Positions 7,026-15,591 of a stretch of DNA of 64,000 bases are shown here, in pieces. Origin of the DNA: WLMZ01 sp037139095. GTDB lineage: Bacteria > Actinomycetota > Acidimicrobiia > Acidimicrobiales > Ilumatobacteraceae. The notes beneath the pieces were generated by a model. That model was not told where the DNA came from. It did not search any database and saw only the letters and a list, made by a program, of their open reading frames with translations. The stretch lies in assembly GCA_037139095.1 (NCBI GenBank), contig JBAXHD010000007.1:31269-95268 (forward strand), given 5' to 3'. Numbering within the stretch: the stretch's first letter is position 1; each line of letters opens with the position of its first letter. Made by a program: the position numbers and the translations under genes.

Positions 7026-9929
7026 TTATGTTCCGGATCTGGTTATTGCCACAGCTGAGGTGCCGAGATAACTCTCGACCACTCGTGGATCTTCGAGCAC
7101 CGCGCTGGGCGTGCCCGTGGTGACTACTGCGCCTTGGTCAAGCGCGATGAGTCGATCAGAGATCGAACTGATCAGCGGCATGTCGTGCTCGATGATGACC
7201 AGGGCTGCGCCCATCTCGGCGCGCAAGCGCAAGAGCACCGGAGCGAGCGCTTCTACTTCGCGTTGAGCGATTCCCGACGACGGTTCGTCGAGCAAAATCA
7301 CCGTGGGACGATGCGCCACTTGGCACGCGAGATCGACCACGCGACGTGTGCCGGTAGACAACTCTCGAATGAACGATTGCCGATACTGAGTGAGGCCCAT
7401 CAGTTCGAGCAGTTCTTCGACTCGCTCGGCCACCTTTTGCTCAGAGTCGAAGGTTTGCGGCAAGCGAAGCGCAGCGGCAAACATGCTGCGACTCTTCACG
7501 AATCGCTCGGTTGCCACCGCAAGCGTTTCGCTGACAGTGAGCTCGGGGAACAACTTGGCATCTTGGAAACTGCGACCGAGACCCGAAGCGGCTCGCTCTG
7601 CGGGCGAGGCCTCGGTGACCTCTTTGCCGCCCAAGAAAAGGCGACCAACCTCGGTTGGCGTAAAGCCCGAGATGAGATCGAACAGCGTTGTCTTGCCGGC
7701 GCCATTAGGACCGATGATGCCAACAATTTCGCGCGGCGCAATCTCGAACGAAACGTTGTCAACCGCGCGGATACCGCCGAACGAGCGCATCATGCCGTCG
7801 ACCTTCAGCGCCGGAGGTTCGCCCTCGGCGGCGGCAGGCGCCTGCACTACTGACTCGCCAACGCTGGCATGCGAGAGGAACACCGATCGCAACAGATCGG
7901 GACGAGCAAGCAGATCGGCGGTTGGACCGCTGAATCGAACGGTGCCGCGCTCGAGAAAGTAGGCGCGCTTGGCCACCGACAACGCCACGTTGACGCTTTG
8001 CTCAACCATGATGATGGCAACGCCGCTAGCGGCAAGGCGCTCGACGATTGGCAACAGTTGGCCAACGATGATGGGAGCAAGCCCCAACGACAGCTCGTCG
8101 ATGAGCAGCACGCGCGGGCGGGCGATAAACGCCATACCAAGCGCAAGCATTTGCTGTTGGCCACCGCTGAGGTTGGCCGCCGCATCCTCGAGGCGCTGCT
8201 GCAGAATCGGGAACATTTCGAGCACTTCGGCGGTGCTGGTCTCTACGTTGTCACTCTTGCTTCGCTGGGTCCATCCGGCCAATTGCAGGTTCTCGCGAAC
8301 CGACAACGAGCCGAAGACACCGGCTCCGCCCGGCATCTGCGAGATACCCAACACCGCGATCTCGTTTGGCGGAGCGTGGGTGATGTCGCGGCCATCGAGC
8401 ACCACGGCCCCGCGATCGGCTTCGACGATTCCGCTGATGGCCTTCAGCAAGGTTGATTTACCGGCGCCGTTGGTGCCGAGCAACGCCACGATCTCGCCCT
8501 CTTTCACATCGATGTCGACGCCGAACAGCACCTGACGTCCGCCGTAGCCAGCATCGACGCCGCGTACGAGTAACAGATCGGACTCGCCCGCCCGGCGCTG
8601 ATACAACGCCTCTGATCGAGCAGCGGCGGCACGCCACACCTGGGCGATGTCGGCATCGATGACATCGGCGATGCTGCGCAAGATGAGGCTGCCGATGATG
8701 AACAGCGGCACCATCACCAACATGCCGACGCGCACGTTCCACTTGTCGGCGACCCACCCAATAAGCGGCAAAACGATGAGACCCGGGATGACCCACAACG
8801 ATGCGACGCTGAATCCGGTGGCACGTGCACGGGCCGGAATAGCCAGCGAGAACGCCACCAAGATGCCTGGCCCCAAGGTGGCAAGCGCCGCAGAGATCAC
8901 ACAGTTCATTGCGATTGCCGTGCCGATGTTGGGCGACAGTGCGAACGCCACGAGAACCACCGAGGTGCCGATGGCGATCCACGACAGAAAACGAATGAGG
9001 CCCTTCATGTTGTTCATGAAGTGGCGGGTAACAAACCGAGCGCCAAGCACGATGCCCACAAGCTGAAATGGTTCGGCTATTGCAGCGGCAAACCCGCGAC
9101 CGCGTTCGCCAAGACCGAACTCTCGGTCGTACAGCACCGACGCAAGGGTGACGAACCCGGTGAGCGCTGTCGCGAGAAATGGAAGCGACCACCAGATGCG
9201 GCGAAGGCTCTGCACTTTTTGAACGGTGCGCCAACTCTCGGCGAACGACGCCGGAATTTCTTCAGTGTTGATTACTTCTTCTGAGGCACCCGTTGCCGCC
9301 CGTTCCCAGCGTCCGCGAATGGGTTCACGCATTCTGAACGCAAGCACGGCGAAGATGATGGTGGGCACCATGAAGACGAAGAACGGTGTGCGCCATCCGA
9401 AGTAATACGCCAGCAGGCCGGCCGCCAGCGGACCCACAAATGACCCCACCGCGTTCGCTGCGCGGTGAGCACTAAACACCCGGCTACGAGTTTCGATTGG
9501 GTAGTAGTCGGCCAACAGTGAGTTGTGGGTGGGGTCGACGACTGCCTTACCGATGGCCGAGCCCGACCGGGCGATGGTGAGCACGACAACGCCCATGGCA
9601 AGGCCGGTCATACCGCTAAAGAGACCCCATACCAGTGCGCCAATGATGGCAAGCGGAATGCGCTTTGAGCGGTCGGCGTATTGAGCGATAGGCACCTGCA
9701 ATGCCAGCGCGGCGATTGAGGCCAGAGCCACAAGGGCGAGTGCCGTCGTGAGGTTGATGTTGAATTCCTTGCGGATGTTCGGCAGCAAGATGCCAAACGC
9801 TGTGCGGTCGAGTTCGTCGACGGCATTGAGCCCAAACAGGATGATGAGCGGAAAGGCAGACTCGCCTCCGCAGATGGTGCGCAGCCACACCATCGGATGC
9901 CTGAACCCTTCGAGGAACGCTTTCATCAT
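7026..9929 (-). CDS. MFS transporter fused to two branched-chain-type ABC ATPases (MFS-LivF-LivG)
   Basis: This is a 967-aa three-part protein in one uninterrupted frame. Residues about 20-430 look like a 12-helix major facilitator: 'FGLNAVDELDRTAFGILLP', 'QYADRSKRIPLAIIG' (the loop 2-3 motif) and 'DPTHNSLLADYYP'. A LivF-like ATPase follows, with Walker A GTNGAGKST near 484, signature LSGGQQQ and Walker B 'VLLIDELSLGLAP'. A LivG-like ATPase follows, with Walker A GPNGAGKTT near 738, signature variant LSTGTRR and 'VILLDEPSSGIAQ'. LivF and LivG are normally separate subunits that power import through LivH/LivM; here both are covalently joined to a secondary-transporter-like domain. The start overlaps the LivHM fusion gene by 4 nt (ATGA). 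Confidence 0.9.
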   Translation of the reverse strand: MMKAFLEGFRHPMVWLRTICGGESAFPLIILFGLNAVDELDRTAFGILLPNIRKEFNINLTTALALVALASIAALALQVPIAQYADRSKRIPLAIIGALVWGLFSGMTGLAMGVVVLTIARSGSAIGKAVVDPTHNSLLADYYPIETRSRVFSAHRAANAVGSFVGPLAAGLLAYYFGWRTPFFVFMVPTIIFAVLAFRMREPIRGRWERAATGASEEVINTEEIPASFAESWRTVQKVQSLRRIWWSLPFLATALTGFVTLASVLYDREFGLGERGRGFAAAIAEPFQLVGIVLGARFVTRHFMNNMKGLIRFLSWIAIGTSVVLVAFALSPNIGTAIAMNCVISAALATLGPGILVAFSLAIPARARATGFSVASLWVIPGLIVLPLIGWVADKWNVRVGMLVMVPLFIIGSLILRSIADVIDADIAQVWRAAAARSEALYQRRAGESDLLLVRGVDAGYGGRQVLFGVDIDVKEGEIVALLGTNGAGKSTLLKAISGIVEADRGAVVLDGRDITHAPPNEIAVLGISQMPGGAGVFGSLSVRENLQLAGWTQRSKSDNVETSTAEVLEMFPILQQRLEDAAANLSGGQQQMLALGMAFIARPRVLLIDELSLGLAPIIVGQLLPIVERLAASGVAIIMVEQSVNVALSVAKRAYFLERGTVRFSGPTADLLARPDLLRSVFLSHASVGESVVQAPAAAEGEPPALKVDGMMRSFGGIRAVDNVSFEIAPREIVGIIGPNGAGKTTLFDLISGFTPTEVGRLFLGGKEVTEASPAERAASGLGRSFQDAKLFPELTVSETLAVATERFVKSRSMFAAALRLPQTFDSEQKVAERVEELLELMGLTQYRQSFIRELSTGTRRVVDLACQVAHRPTVILLDEPSSGIAQREVEALAPVLLRLRAEMGAALVIIEHDMPLISSISDRLIALDQGAVVTTGTPSAVLEDPRVVESYLGTSAVAITRSGT

Positions 9930-12028
9930 GCCTGCACCTCGGAGTTGGCTTGCGGTTCTGTCGGACTCGCCGGTTCGATCGCTGCGGCGGCTGGCGTCTC
10001 AGCAACATTGCGACGCCCCATTGAGTACTTTGCGAGCAGGTCACGCAGCTTGGTGACCTGGCTACCAAGTCCTCCGGGCATCACCAACAGAATGAACATC
10101 ATGCCCACCGACGTAGACAACAGCCTCCATTCGATAGACGGCAAACGCAACGAGCCTCGGGCGTAGACGGCACCGATGATGACGCCGGTGATCGAGCCAA
10201 GCCCGCCGATGATGGCAGCCGTAAAGACTCCAAAGCTTTCGCCCACCGAGTACTGAGACAGGCTGAATGCGTGGTTTGAATGCACCAGCAGACCGCCGGC
10301 CACGCCGGCGATTGCGCCACTGAGCATGAACGCCGCAAGCTTGGATCGCACGGTGGCCACCGAGAAACTCTGCGCCGCACGCTCGTTATCGCGCAGCGCA
10401 ACAATGACCCGCCCTGAGCGAGAACGGCGAATGCCGCGCACCACAAGAATGATCAGCGCCAAGATGATCATCGAGTACACATAGAACCGAGTTGGAGTGT
10501 CGACGTTGATGCGACCAAACAGCGGATCGATTTTGAGCCGCGTATTCGGGATCCACCCGAAGAAGCGATCGTTCAGCAACCACGACGACACACTGAGGCC
10601 AAACGCCAGCGTGGTCACAGCAAGGTACAAGCCTTGCAGCCGCAACGCCGGCAAGCCAACGAGCAATGCAGCGACGGCGCCGGCCAATGCACCAGCGAGT
10701 AGCGCCAACGACAGATCAACGTGCCAACGCGAAGTACACAGCGCACTGACTGCGGCACCAACCGCCACAAACCCCATCTGGCCGAGCGAGATCTGACCGG
10801 CCCAACCGGACAGCACCATCAGCGACAGCCCGATGACGACGAAGACGATGACCTCGGTGAGTTGAATCAAGCGGTCGACTCGCAGCGTCAGCGGTAGAAG
10901 CACCAGCGCAGCGGCAAGCAGCGTTGCCCCGCCCCAGCGAACGATGCGCATCGGAGTCAATCGGGCGACCGCAGCATCGAGTGGTCGAACCGCTTCCGAA
11001 CCGCGCCACGACGAGGACGCGTCGGTGTCGCTACGGCTCACCGAGCGGCGCTGGAACAGCAAGACCACAAGCACCACGGCCGAGACCATCGGCACGACTA
11101 GAAGTGGGCTCTGCGCATGCCACGTGACCCAGTAGTCAAGAAATCCGATGGCAACTCCGGCGATAGCAACCGTTGCGAGATGCTGCAGCCGACCAATCAC
11201 AAGGGCCGCGAGAGCGAACAACAAGTTGGTGACGTCGAAAGCGCTGCCGATAGGTGCGCCAAGAATTCCGGCGCGAAGGAACAGGGCCACAAATGACAAG
11301 GCCGCAGCCAACGCCCACACCACGGTGGACAACCGCGCCACGGGAATACCGAGCATGTTGGCTCGGTCGCTGCGCTCGGCCGATGCGCGCACTGCAACGC
11401 CGATTCGGGTGCGGTTCAGGAACAACGCAACAAGCACCATCACGATTGGTGCAACGATCAGCGCAACAAAGTCGTTTGAGAGAAGGCGGAACGGCCCGAT
11501 GTCGAGCTTCCACGGGAACATCTGTGGCAAGCGCTGCGAGGCCGCATTCTTGCCCCACCAACGCGGTACCAAGATGCCGAGCAGCACGAGCACCTGAGTG
11601 ATGCCCAACGTTGCGACAGTGAGCACAAGTCGCGATGCGTTACGAAAGCGACGAACGATCACCAACTCAACAATTGCGCCAAGAGCTACCGCAATCACCA
11701 AGCCGACAACAAAGCCCAATGGATACGGCCAATGCGAGAAGACCACGAGAGCGACGGCGAACGAAGTAGGCACCGAGCCGAGGTCGGCCTGCGCAAAGTT
11801 GAGTACGCGGTTGGCTCGATAGACAAGCGCCAGCCCGATAGCCAACAGCGCATTCAACATTCCGAGCACAAGCCCGCGCACTGCACCACCCCAAGGCAAG
11901 GGCCAAAGGTTGAACGCGACAACGAGCGCGACAATGACTGCGAAGCCAAGCGAGGCGCGTTGCGCACGCCGCGCAGGCTCGGATCCCCTCATCCGTCCGA
12001 ACATCCCCATGCAGGTAAGAACGTACAC
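9926..12028 (-). CDS. Fused branched-chain amino acid ABC permease (LivH-LivM)
   Basis: The protein is 700 aa and combines both permease subunits. The LivH-like half (about 45-325) has 'GMLNALLAIGLALVYRANRV' and 'LNFAQADLGSVPTSFA', the conserved N-terminal permease motif. A charged linker of about 40 residues follows, then the LivM-like half (about 375-665) with 'LSGWAGQISLGQMGFVAVGA' and 'LRLQGLYLAVTTLAFG'. Each half carries about 8-9 hydrophobic helices. It should form the pore energised by the downstream ATPase fusion and fed by the binding protein. The start at 12028 is the most upstream; ATGs at 12010, 12004 and 11992 are alternatives. Confidence 0.9.
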   Translation of the reverse strand: MYVLTCMGMFGRMRGSEPARRAQRASLGFAVIVALVVAFNLWPLPWGGAVRGLVLGMLNALLAIGLALVYRANRVLNFAQADLGSVPTSFAVALVVFSHWPYPLGFVVGLVIAVALGAIVELVIVRRFRNASRLVLTVATLGITQVLVLLGILVPRWWGKNAASQRLPQMFPWKLDIGPFRLLSNDFVALIVAPIVMVLVALFLNRTRIGVAVRASAERSDRANMLGIPVARLSTVVWALAAALSFVALFLRAGILGAPIGSAFDVTNLLFALAALVIGRLQHLATVAIAGVAIGFLDYWVTWHAQSPLLVVPMVSAVVLVVLLFQRRSVSRSDTDASSSWRGSEAVRPLDAAVARLTPMRIVRWGGATLLAAALVLLPLTLRVDRLIQLTEVIVFVVIGLSLMVLSGWAGQISLGQMGFVAVGAAVSALCTSRWHVDLSLALLAGALAGAVAALLVGLPALRLQGLYLAVTTLAFGLSVSSWLLNDRFFGWIPNTRLKIDPLFGRINVDTPTRFYVYSMIILALIILVVRGIRRSRSGRVIVALRDNERAAQSFSVATVRSKLAAFMLSGAIAGVAGGLLVHSNHAFSLSQYSVGESFGVFTAAIIGGLGSITGVIIGAVYARGSLRLPSIEWRLLSTSVGMMFILLVMPGGLGSQVTKLRDLLAKYSMGRRNVAETPAAAAIEPASPTEPQANSEVQA

Positions 12029-12055
12029 CGCTGGGTGAGCACTATTGTGAACCGG

Positions 12056-12940
12056 ATGGCCGCGCGCGACAAACAGACGAAACCCGCGTGGACAAGCCGT
12101 GCGTTCGCAACGCGACTTCGAAGTCGCTCAAAAACAATCGATTTCGTTTTTGACGGCATCGATGGCTTCCGGAGGCACCGCACCGGGCGCCACGCCGCAC
12201 TGCTTGCCCACTACGGATTCCTGTCGATCTTTCCGTTGCTGCTTGCGCTCACGACCATTTTGGGATTCGTGTTGCAAGGCGATCCAGGGTTACGCAATCG
12301 CATTATCAACTCGGCGCTCGCCAACATTCCAATCATCGGCCAGACCCTGAGCGTGAACCCGGCCGATCTTCACGGCAACGTTGTGGTGCTCATCGTAGGA
12401 ATCGGTGGCAGCTTGTGGGCTGGCACCAAGACGTTCGTGTTTGCGCAGATTGCAATCAACGACATTTGGGAGGTCCCCGACCATCAGCGACCAACTATTG
12501 CGTCAAGCCGCCTACGCGCGCTGCTCGCTATTGGTGTGGTGGGCTTGGCGCAAATCGGCACCGCCATCGTCACCGGAATCATCGGCGTCAGCGGTGTCTC
12601 ATGGCTCAACCGAATCCTGTTGGTGCTGAGCGCTGTGATCATCAACGTGGCCGTCGTCGCTGTCAGCTATCGAGTGCTCACCGCCCGACACCTCACACGG
12701 CGCCAACTCATACCTGGCGCAGTGGGCACTGGCCTGAGCTTCTCGGTGCTGCAAGTCTTCGGAGCCACCGTGGTGCTGCACGCGATCACCAATGCGGCTC
12801 CGGTCTACGGCACGTTCGCATCGGTCATCGGACTCATCACGTGGATGAGCCTTCATTCGATAGTTGCTCTTCTTGGAGTAGAGGCAAACGCTGCGCTCGA
12901 TCGCCTCCCCCGACAAACCCCTACGCTGACGACATCATGA
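12056..12940 (+). CDS. YihY/BrkB-family inner-membrane protein
   Basis: The protein is 294 aa from the ATG at 12056 (GTGs at 12035 and 12047 are in frame). It has about six hydrophobic helices and the family hallmarks: 'ALLAHYGFLSIFPLLLAL' in the first helix, 'SLWAGTKTFVFAQIAINDIW' and a late 'YGTFASVIGLITWMSLHS'. YihY/BrkB proteins are widespread and of uncertain function, once misassigned as ribonuclease BN. Its TGA overlaps the ATG of the dioxygenase gene (ATGA), so the two are probably translated together. It is divergent from the Liv operon with only 27 nt between starts. Confidence 0.85.
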   Translation: MAARDKQTKPAWTSRAFATRLRSRSKTIDFVFDGIDGFRRHRTGRHAALLAHYGFLSIFPLLLALTTILGFVLQGDPGLRNRIINSALANIPIIGQTLSVNPADLHGNVVVLIVGIGGSLWAGTKTFVFAQIAINDIWEVPDHQRPTIASSRLRALLAIGVVGLAQIGTAIVTGIIGVSGVSWLNRILLVLSAVIINVAVVAVSYRVLTARHLTRRQLIPGAVGTGLSFSVLQVFGATVVLHAITNAAPVYGTFASVIGLITWMSLHSIVALLGVEANAALDRLPRQTPTLTTS

Positions 12941-13752
12941 AGCTGCACCCGTTCAACGAATCGTTTGCATGGCGCTCAACGAACACCACCAACGGCCACA
13001 CGTTTTTGTCTACGGCGCAGATCGAGCAGTTCGACCGCGATGGCTACTGTCTCGTCGAAGACGCGTTCTCGTCTGAGACATTGGCAACGCTCACTGCGGC
13101 CATCGACCCCTTCGAACAACAGGGCACTGAGTTCTTGCGCACCCAACCCGACGAGACCTTCTTCATCGCCAAAGCAGATGCAATTACGTTCACTGTGCAT
13201 CTCGTGGCGCGTAACGAGGTGTGCCGCGAGTTCACTCGGCACGATTCTCTCCTTGGCGTCACGGGCGATCTCATCGGCGACAACGTGAGCATGTACTGGG
13301 ACCAAGCTGTCTACAAAAAGCCCGAGCCCGTGCGCGACTTTCCATGGCATCAAGACAACGGTTACGCATACGTAGAGCCTCAGCAATACCTCACCTGCTG
13401 GGTACCGCTCACCGACGCCACCGTCGACAATGGCTGCCCATGGGTTGCCCCTGGCGTGCATCGGGTCGGCACGCTCGAGCATGCGGTGGGTCCATACGGA
13501 TTGAGTTGCTTCGATTCATTCGAAGACGCCATTCCAGTAGAGGCCCCGGCCGGCAGCATCGTGGTGTTCTCATCGCTCACGCCGCATCGCACCGGGCCCA
13601 ACCGCACCGATCAGGTTCGCAAGAGCTACATCGTGCAATATGCACCGACCGGCTCGATCATCCGTAACGGCGCAGACCCCACCAACACCACCGCAGCCAA
13701 CGACCCCAAGCGCCAATACGAAGTCCTTCGTCACGGAATCGCCGTTGCCTAA
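12937..13752 (+). CDS. Phytanoyl-CoA dioxygenase (PhyH) family Fe(II)/2-oxoglutarate oxygenase
   Basis: The protein is 271 aa; the start ATG at 12937 overlaps the stop of the upstream gene. The Fe(II) facial triad is visible as HxD in 'FPWHQDNGYAYV' (about residues 136-138) and the distal His in 'LTPHRTGPNRTDQVRKSYIV' (about 215), whose downstream Arg would bind 2-oxoglutarate. 'YLTCWVPLTDATVDNGCPWV' is the typical PhyH core strand. The family hydroxylates many small molecules; substrate is unknown. It is one of at least four 2-oxoglutarate-type oxygenases in this window. Confidence 0.88.
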   Translation: MKLHPFNESFAWRSTNTTNGHTFLSTAQIEQFDRDGYCLVEDAFSSETLATLTAAIDPFEQQGTEFLRTQPDETFFIAKADAITFTVHLVARNEVCREFTRHDSLLGVTGDLIGDNVSMYWDQAVYKKPEPVRDFPWHQDNGYAYVEPQQYLTCWVPLTDATVDNGCPWVAPGVHRVGTLEHAVGPYGLSCFDSFEDAIPVEAPAGSIVVFSSLTPHRTGPNRTDQVRKSYIVQYAPTGSIIRNGADPTNTTAANDPKRQYEVLRHGIAVA

Positions 13753-13917
13753 CTCCTCGCTGAACCCGCGGTCCCTGAGACACCTTTCACCGCGAGACAC
13801 GTGACTCAACCGTCAACACCGAAAAACTGACCGTTAGTTTCTGTGCGTCGGTTTGGAATCAATCTCACCGCAATCGGGTTCAATAGACACCCGCTCCTCA
13901 TGTACGAAGGACTCCGC

Positions 13918-14769
13918 ATGGACAAGATCGAAATCACCGGCCTTCGCGTGATGACCGTCGTTGGTGTTCTGGCGCACGAACGCGAGGCGGCACAACCGCT
14001 TGAGTTCGACATCATCCTCGAGGGCGACCTTCGCGACGCTGGCGTCAGCGACGACCTCGTCGACACCGCGCACTACGGAATGGTCGCCCAGCGCGCAGCA
14101 GCAATCGCCCGCGAATCCAAAGACGAACTTCTCGAACGTTTGGTGCACCGCATCGCCGAAGACGCACTCACCTTCGATCGCGTCGAAGCGGTCGATGTCA
14201 TTGTTCGCAAACTGCGCCCGCCAATCCCCGAAGATCTCCAGCACACCGCCGTGCGCATTCGCCGCACCCGCGCCGACCTACAGATTCCGGCACGCACCAG
14301 TCACCGCGCCGTCATCGCGTTGGGCACCAATCTTGGCGACCGAGTTGCCTACCTCAAGCTCGCTGTCGAAGAACTCGGCAACACGCTCATCGGGCAGTCG
14401 CAGGTGTATGAGACCGCCCCAGTTGGCGGCCCCGAGAATCAGGGTGCCTATCTCAACATGGTTGTGGCGGTTGAGACATCGCTCGACCCGTTCGCGATGT
14501 TGCGCCGCTGCCAGCGCATCGAGTCACTCGCGCTGCGTCAGCGCGTGGTGCATTGGGGCCCGCGCACGCTCGACGTCGACCTGTTGTTCTTCGACGACAT
14601 CACGATCACCAGCCCCGAGCTCACGATCCCGCACCCGCGGTATGGCGAGCGTCGTTTCGTGCTCACCCCATTGACCGAAGTGGCCCCCGAACTGTGCCCC
14701 GAGAACTGGCAGGCAACGTTGCCTCCCGACGACATCACTCCACTCGGGCCGCTGGCCGATCTGTACTGA
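13918..14769 (+). CDS. folBK: Bifunctional dihydroneopterin aldolase / HPPK (FolB-FolK fusion)
   Basis: The protein is 283 aa from the ATG at 13918, preceded by a GAAGGA ribosome site; ATG 13900 and 13843 are upstream alternatives. Residues 1-118 are FolB ('MDKIEITGLRVMTVVGVLAHE', 'DTAHYGMVAQ', 'LLERLVHRIAEDAL'), which converts dihydroneopterin to 6-hydroxymethyl-dihydropterin. Residues 125-283 are FolK ('ALGTNLGDRVAYL', 'YETAPVGGPENQGAYLN', 'WGPRTLDVDLLFFDD', 'IPHPRYGERRFVL'), which pyrophosphorylates that product. Fusion places sequential folate-pathway steps in one chain. The next enzyme, dihydropteroate synthase, may be the convergent gene at 14795-15577. Confidence 0.93.
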   Translation: MDKIEITGLRVMTVVGVLAHEREAAQPLEFDIILEGDLRDAGVSDDLVDTAHYGMVAQRAAAIARESKDELLERLVHRIAEDALTFDRVEAVDVIVRKLRPPIPEDLQHTAVRIRRTRADLQIPARTSHRAVIALGTNLGDRVAYLKLAVEELGNTLIGQSQVYETAPVGGPENQGAYLNMVVAVETSLDPFAMLRRCQRIESLALRQRVVHWGPRTLDVDLLFFDDITITSPELTIPHPRYGERRFVLTPLTEVAPELCPENWQATLPPDDITPLGPLADLY

Positions 14770-14794
14770 TCGATCACTCGTGATTGACCCACCA

Positions 14795-15577
14795 CTAATC
14801 GATCAGGCCGAGCTTTCGCTCGAGCGCGCGCACCTGATCGGGATAATGCACACGGCCGTACTCGGGCCGTTGCCGCAACACGATCTCCATCAGTTCCCAA
14901 TGTTGCGGCGTGTCTTTCCATGGCAACGCGATGTACAGCGGCAGGTCCCAACGACGCAACTGATCAAGGTTGCTGTAGACCCGCTTTTGATACACGTAGC
15001 GGTCTTCCCAAGCCCAGTTGCTGGGAGCAAAGCCAGTACCCGGATCGATGATGCAACGATGGCGCATCCCGAATCGATCGGCGTCGAGAAGGCGAGCTTC
15101 AAAGAACTCGATCAGTGTGTCTACCGGGTCGGCCTGAACGTGCTGCATCTCGCGAGGGTTGGGGCCGCTCAAGAACGGCAACACAATCGGCACGTCGAAC
15201 TCGGCCGCAACCTCCCACATCTCGTCGGTCTGCATGCCATCGGCCGCATTGAGCACCGTGGCACCAGCCTCGATCGCTCGCCGCGCCACTTGCGGGCGCC
15301 AGGTATCAACGCTGAGCGGGGTGCCCAGCGCAGCCAGAGCAGGCACCAAGTGCTCAAGTCGCTTCCACTCGGTTTCCCAGCCCACCACGGTTGCCGAGTC
15401 GGTGCTGCCTTGGCCACCAAGGTCGAGTCCGTCGGCGCCATCGGCCAGCAATTTGCGCGCTCGGCTCACTGCCTGTTCCACCCCCGAAACGATCGAGTCA
15501 GTATTCAGCGAGTCGGGCGAGGCATTAATCACAGCAAACAGTTCCACGCTCAGCGAGGTTATTGGTCGTGAGTCCAT
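14795..15577 (-). CDS. Divergent dihydropteroate synthase-like TIM-barrel protein
   Basis: The protein is 260 aa. The pterin-binding barrel is recognisable: 'FAVINASPDSLN' in place of the usual NVTPDSF, 'ADGLDLGGQGST' in place of the GGESTRPG segment, 'LSVDTWRPQVARRAIEAGA', 'NAADGM' and 'IIDPGTGFAP'. The C-terminal GxSRK pterin/phosphate motif is absent; 'YIALPWKDTPQHW' occupies that place, and the final RVHD is 'RVHYPDQ'. Genuine DHPS condenses pAba with hydroxymethyl-dihydropterin pyrophosphate. Proximity to folBK supports a folate role, but the missing motifs leave open a paralog with another reaction. Start at ATG 15577 overlaps the possible upstream starts of the divergent gpgS. Confidence 0.72.
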   Translation of the reverse strand: MDSRPITSLSVELFAVINASPDSLNTDSIVSGVEQAVSRARKLLADGADGLDLGGQGSTDSATVVGWETEWKRLEHLVPALAALGTPLSVDTWRPQVARRAIEAGATVLNAADGMQTDEMWEVAAEFDVPIVLPFLSGPNPREMQHVQADPVDTLIEFFEARLLDADRFGMRHRCIIDPGTGFAPSNWAWEDRYVYQKRVYSNLDQLRRWDLPLYIALPWKDTPQHWELMEIVLRQRPEYGRVHYPDQVRALERKLGLID

Positions 15578-15591
15578 CTACCCTCAGCGAC

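Noticed and set aside
12415..12936. N-terminal extension of the PhyH protein
   Set aside because: This part is the BrkB-like gene in another frame; the ATG at 12937 with ATGA overlap is the better start.
14766..14806. Terminator between folBK and the DHPS-like gene
   Set aside because: CTGATCGAT/ATCGATCAG pairs over 9 bp, but the loop is 23 nt, there is no T-run, and the arms overlap both coding ends.
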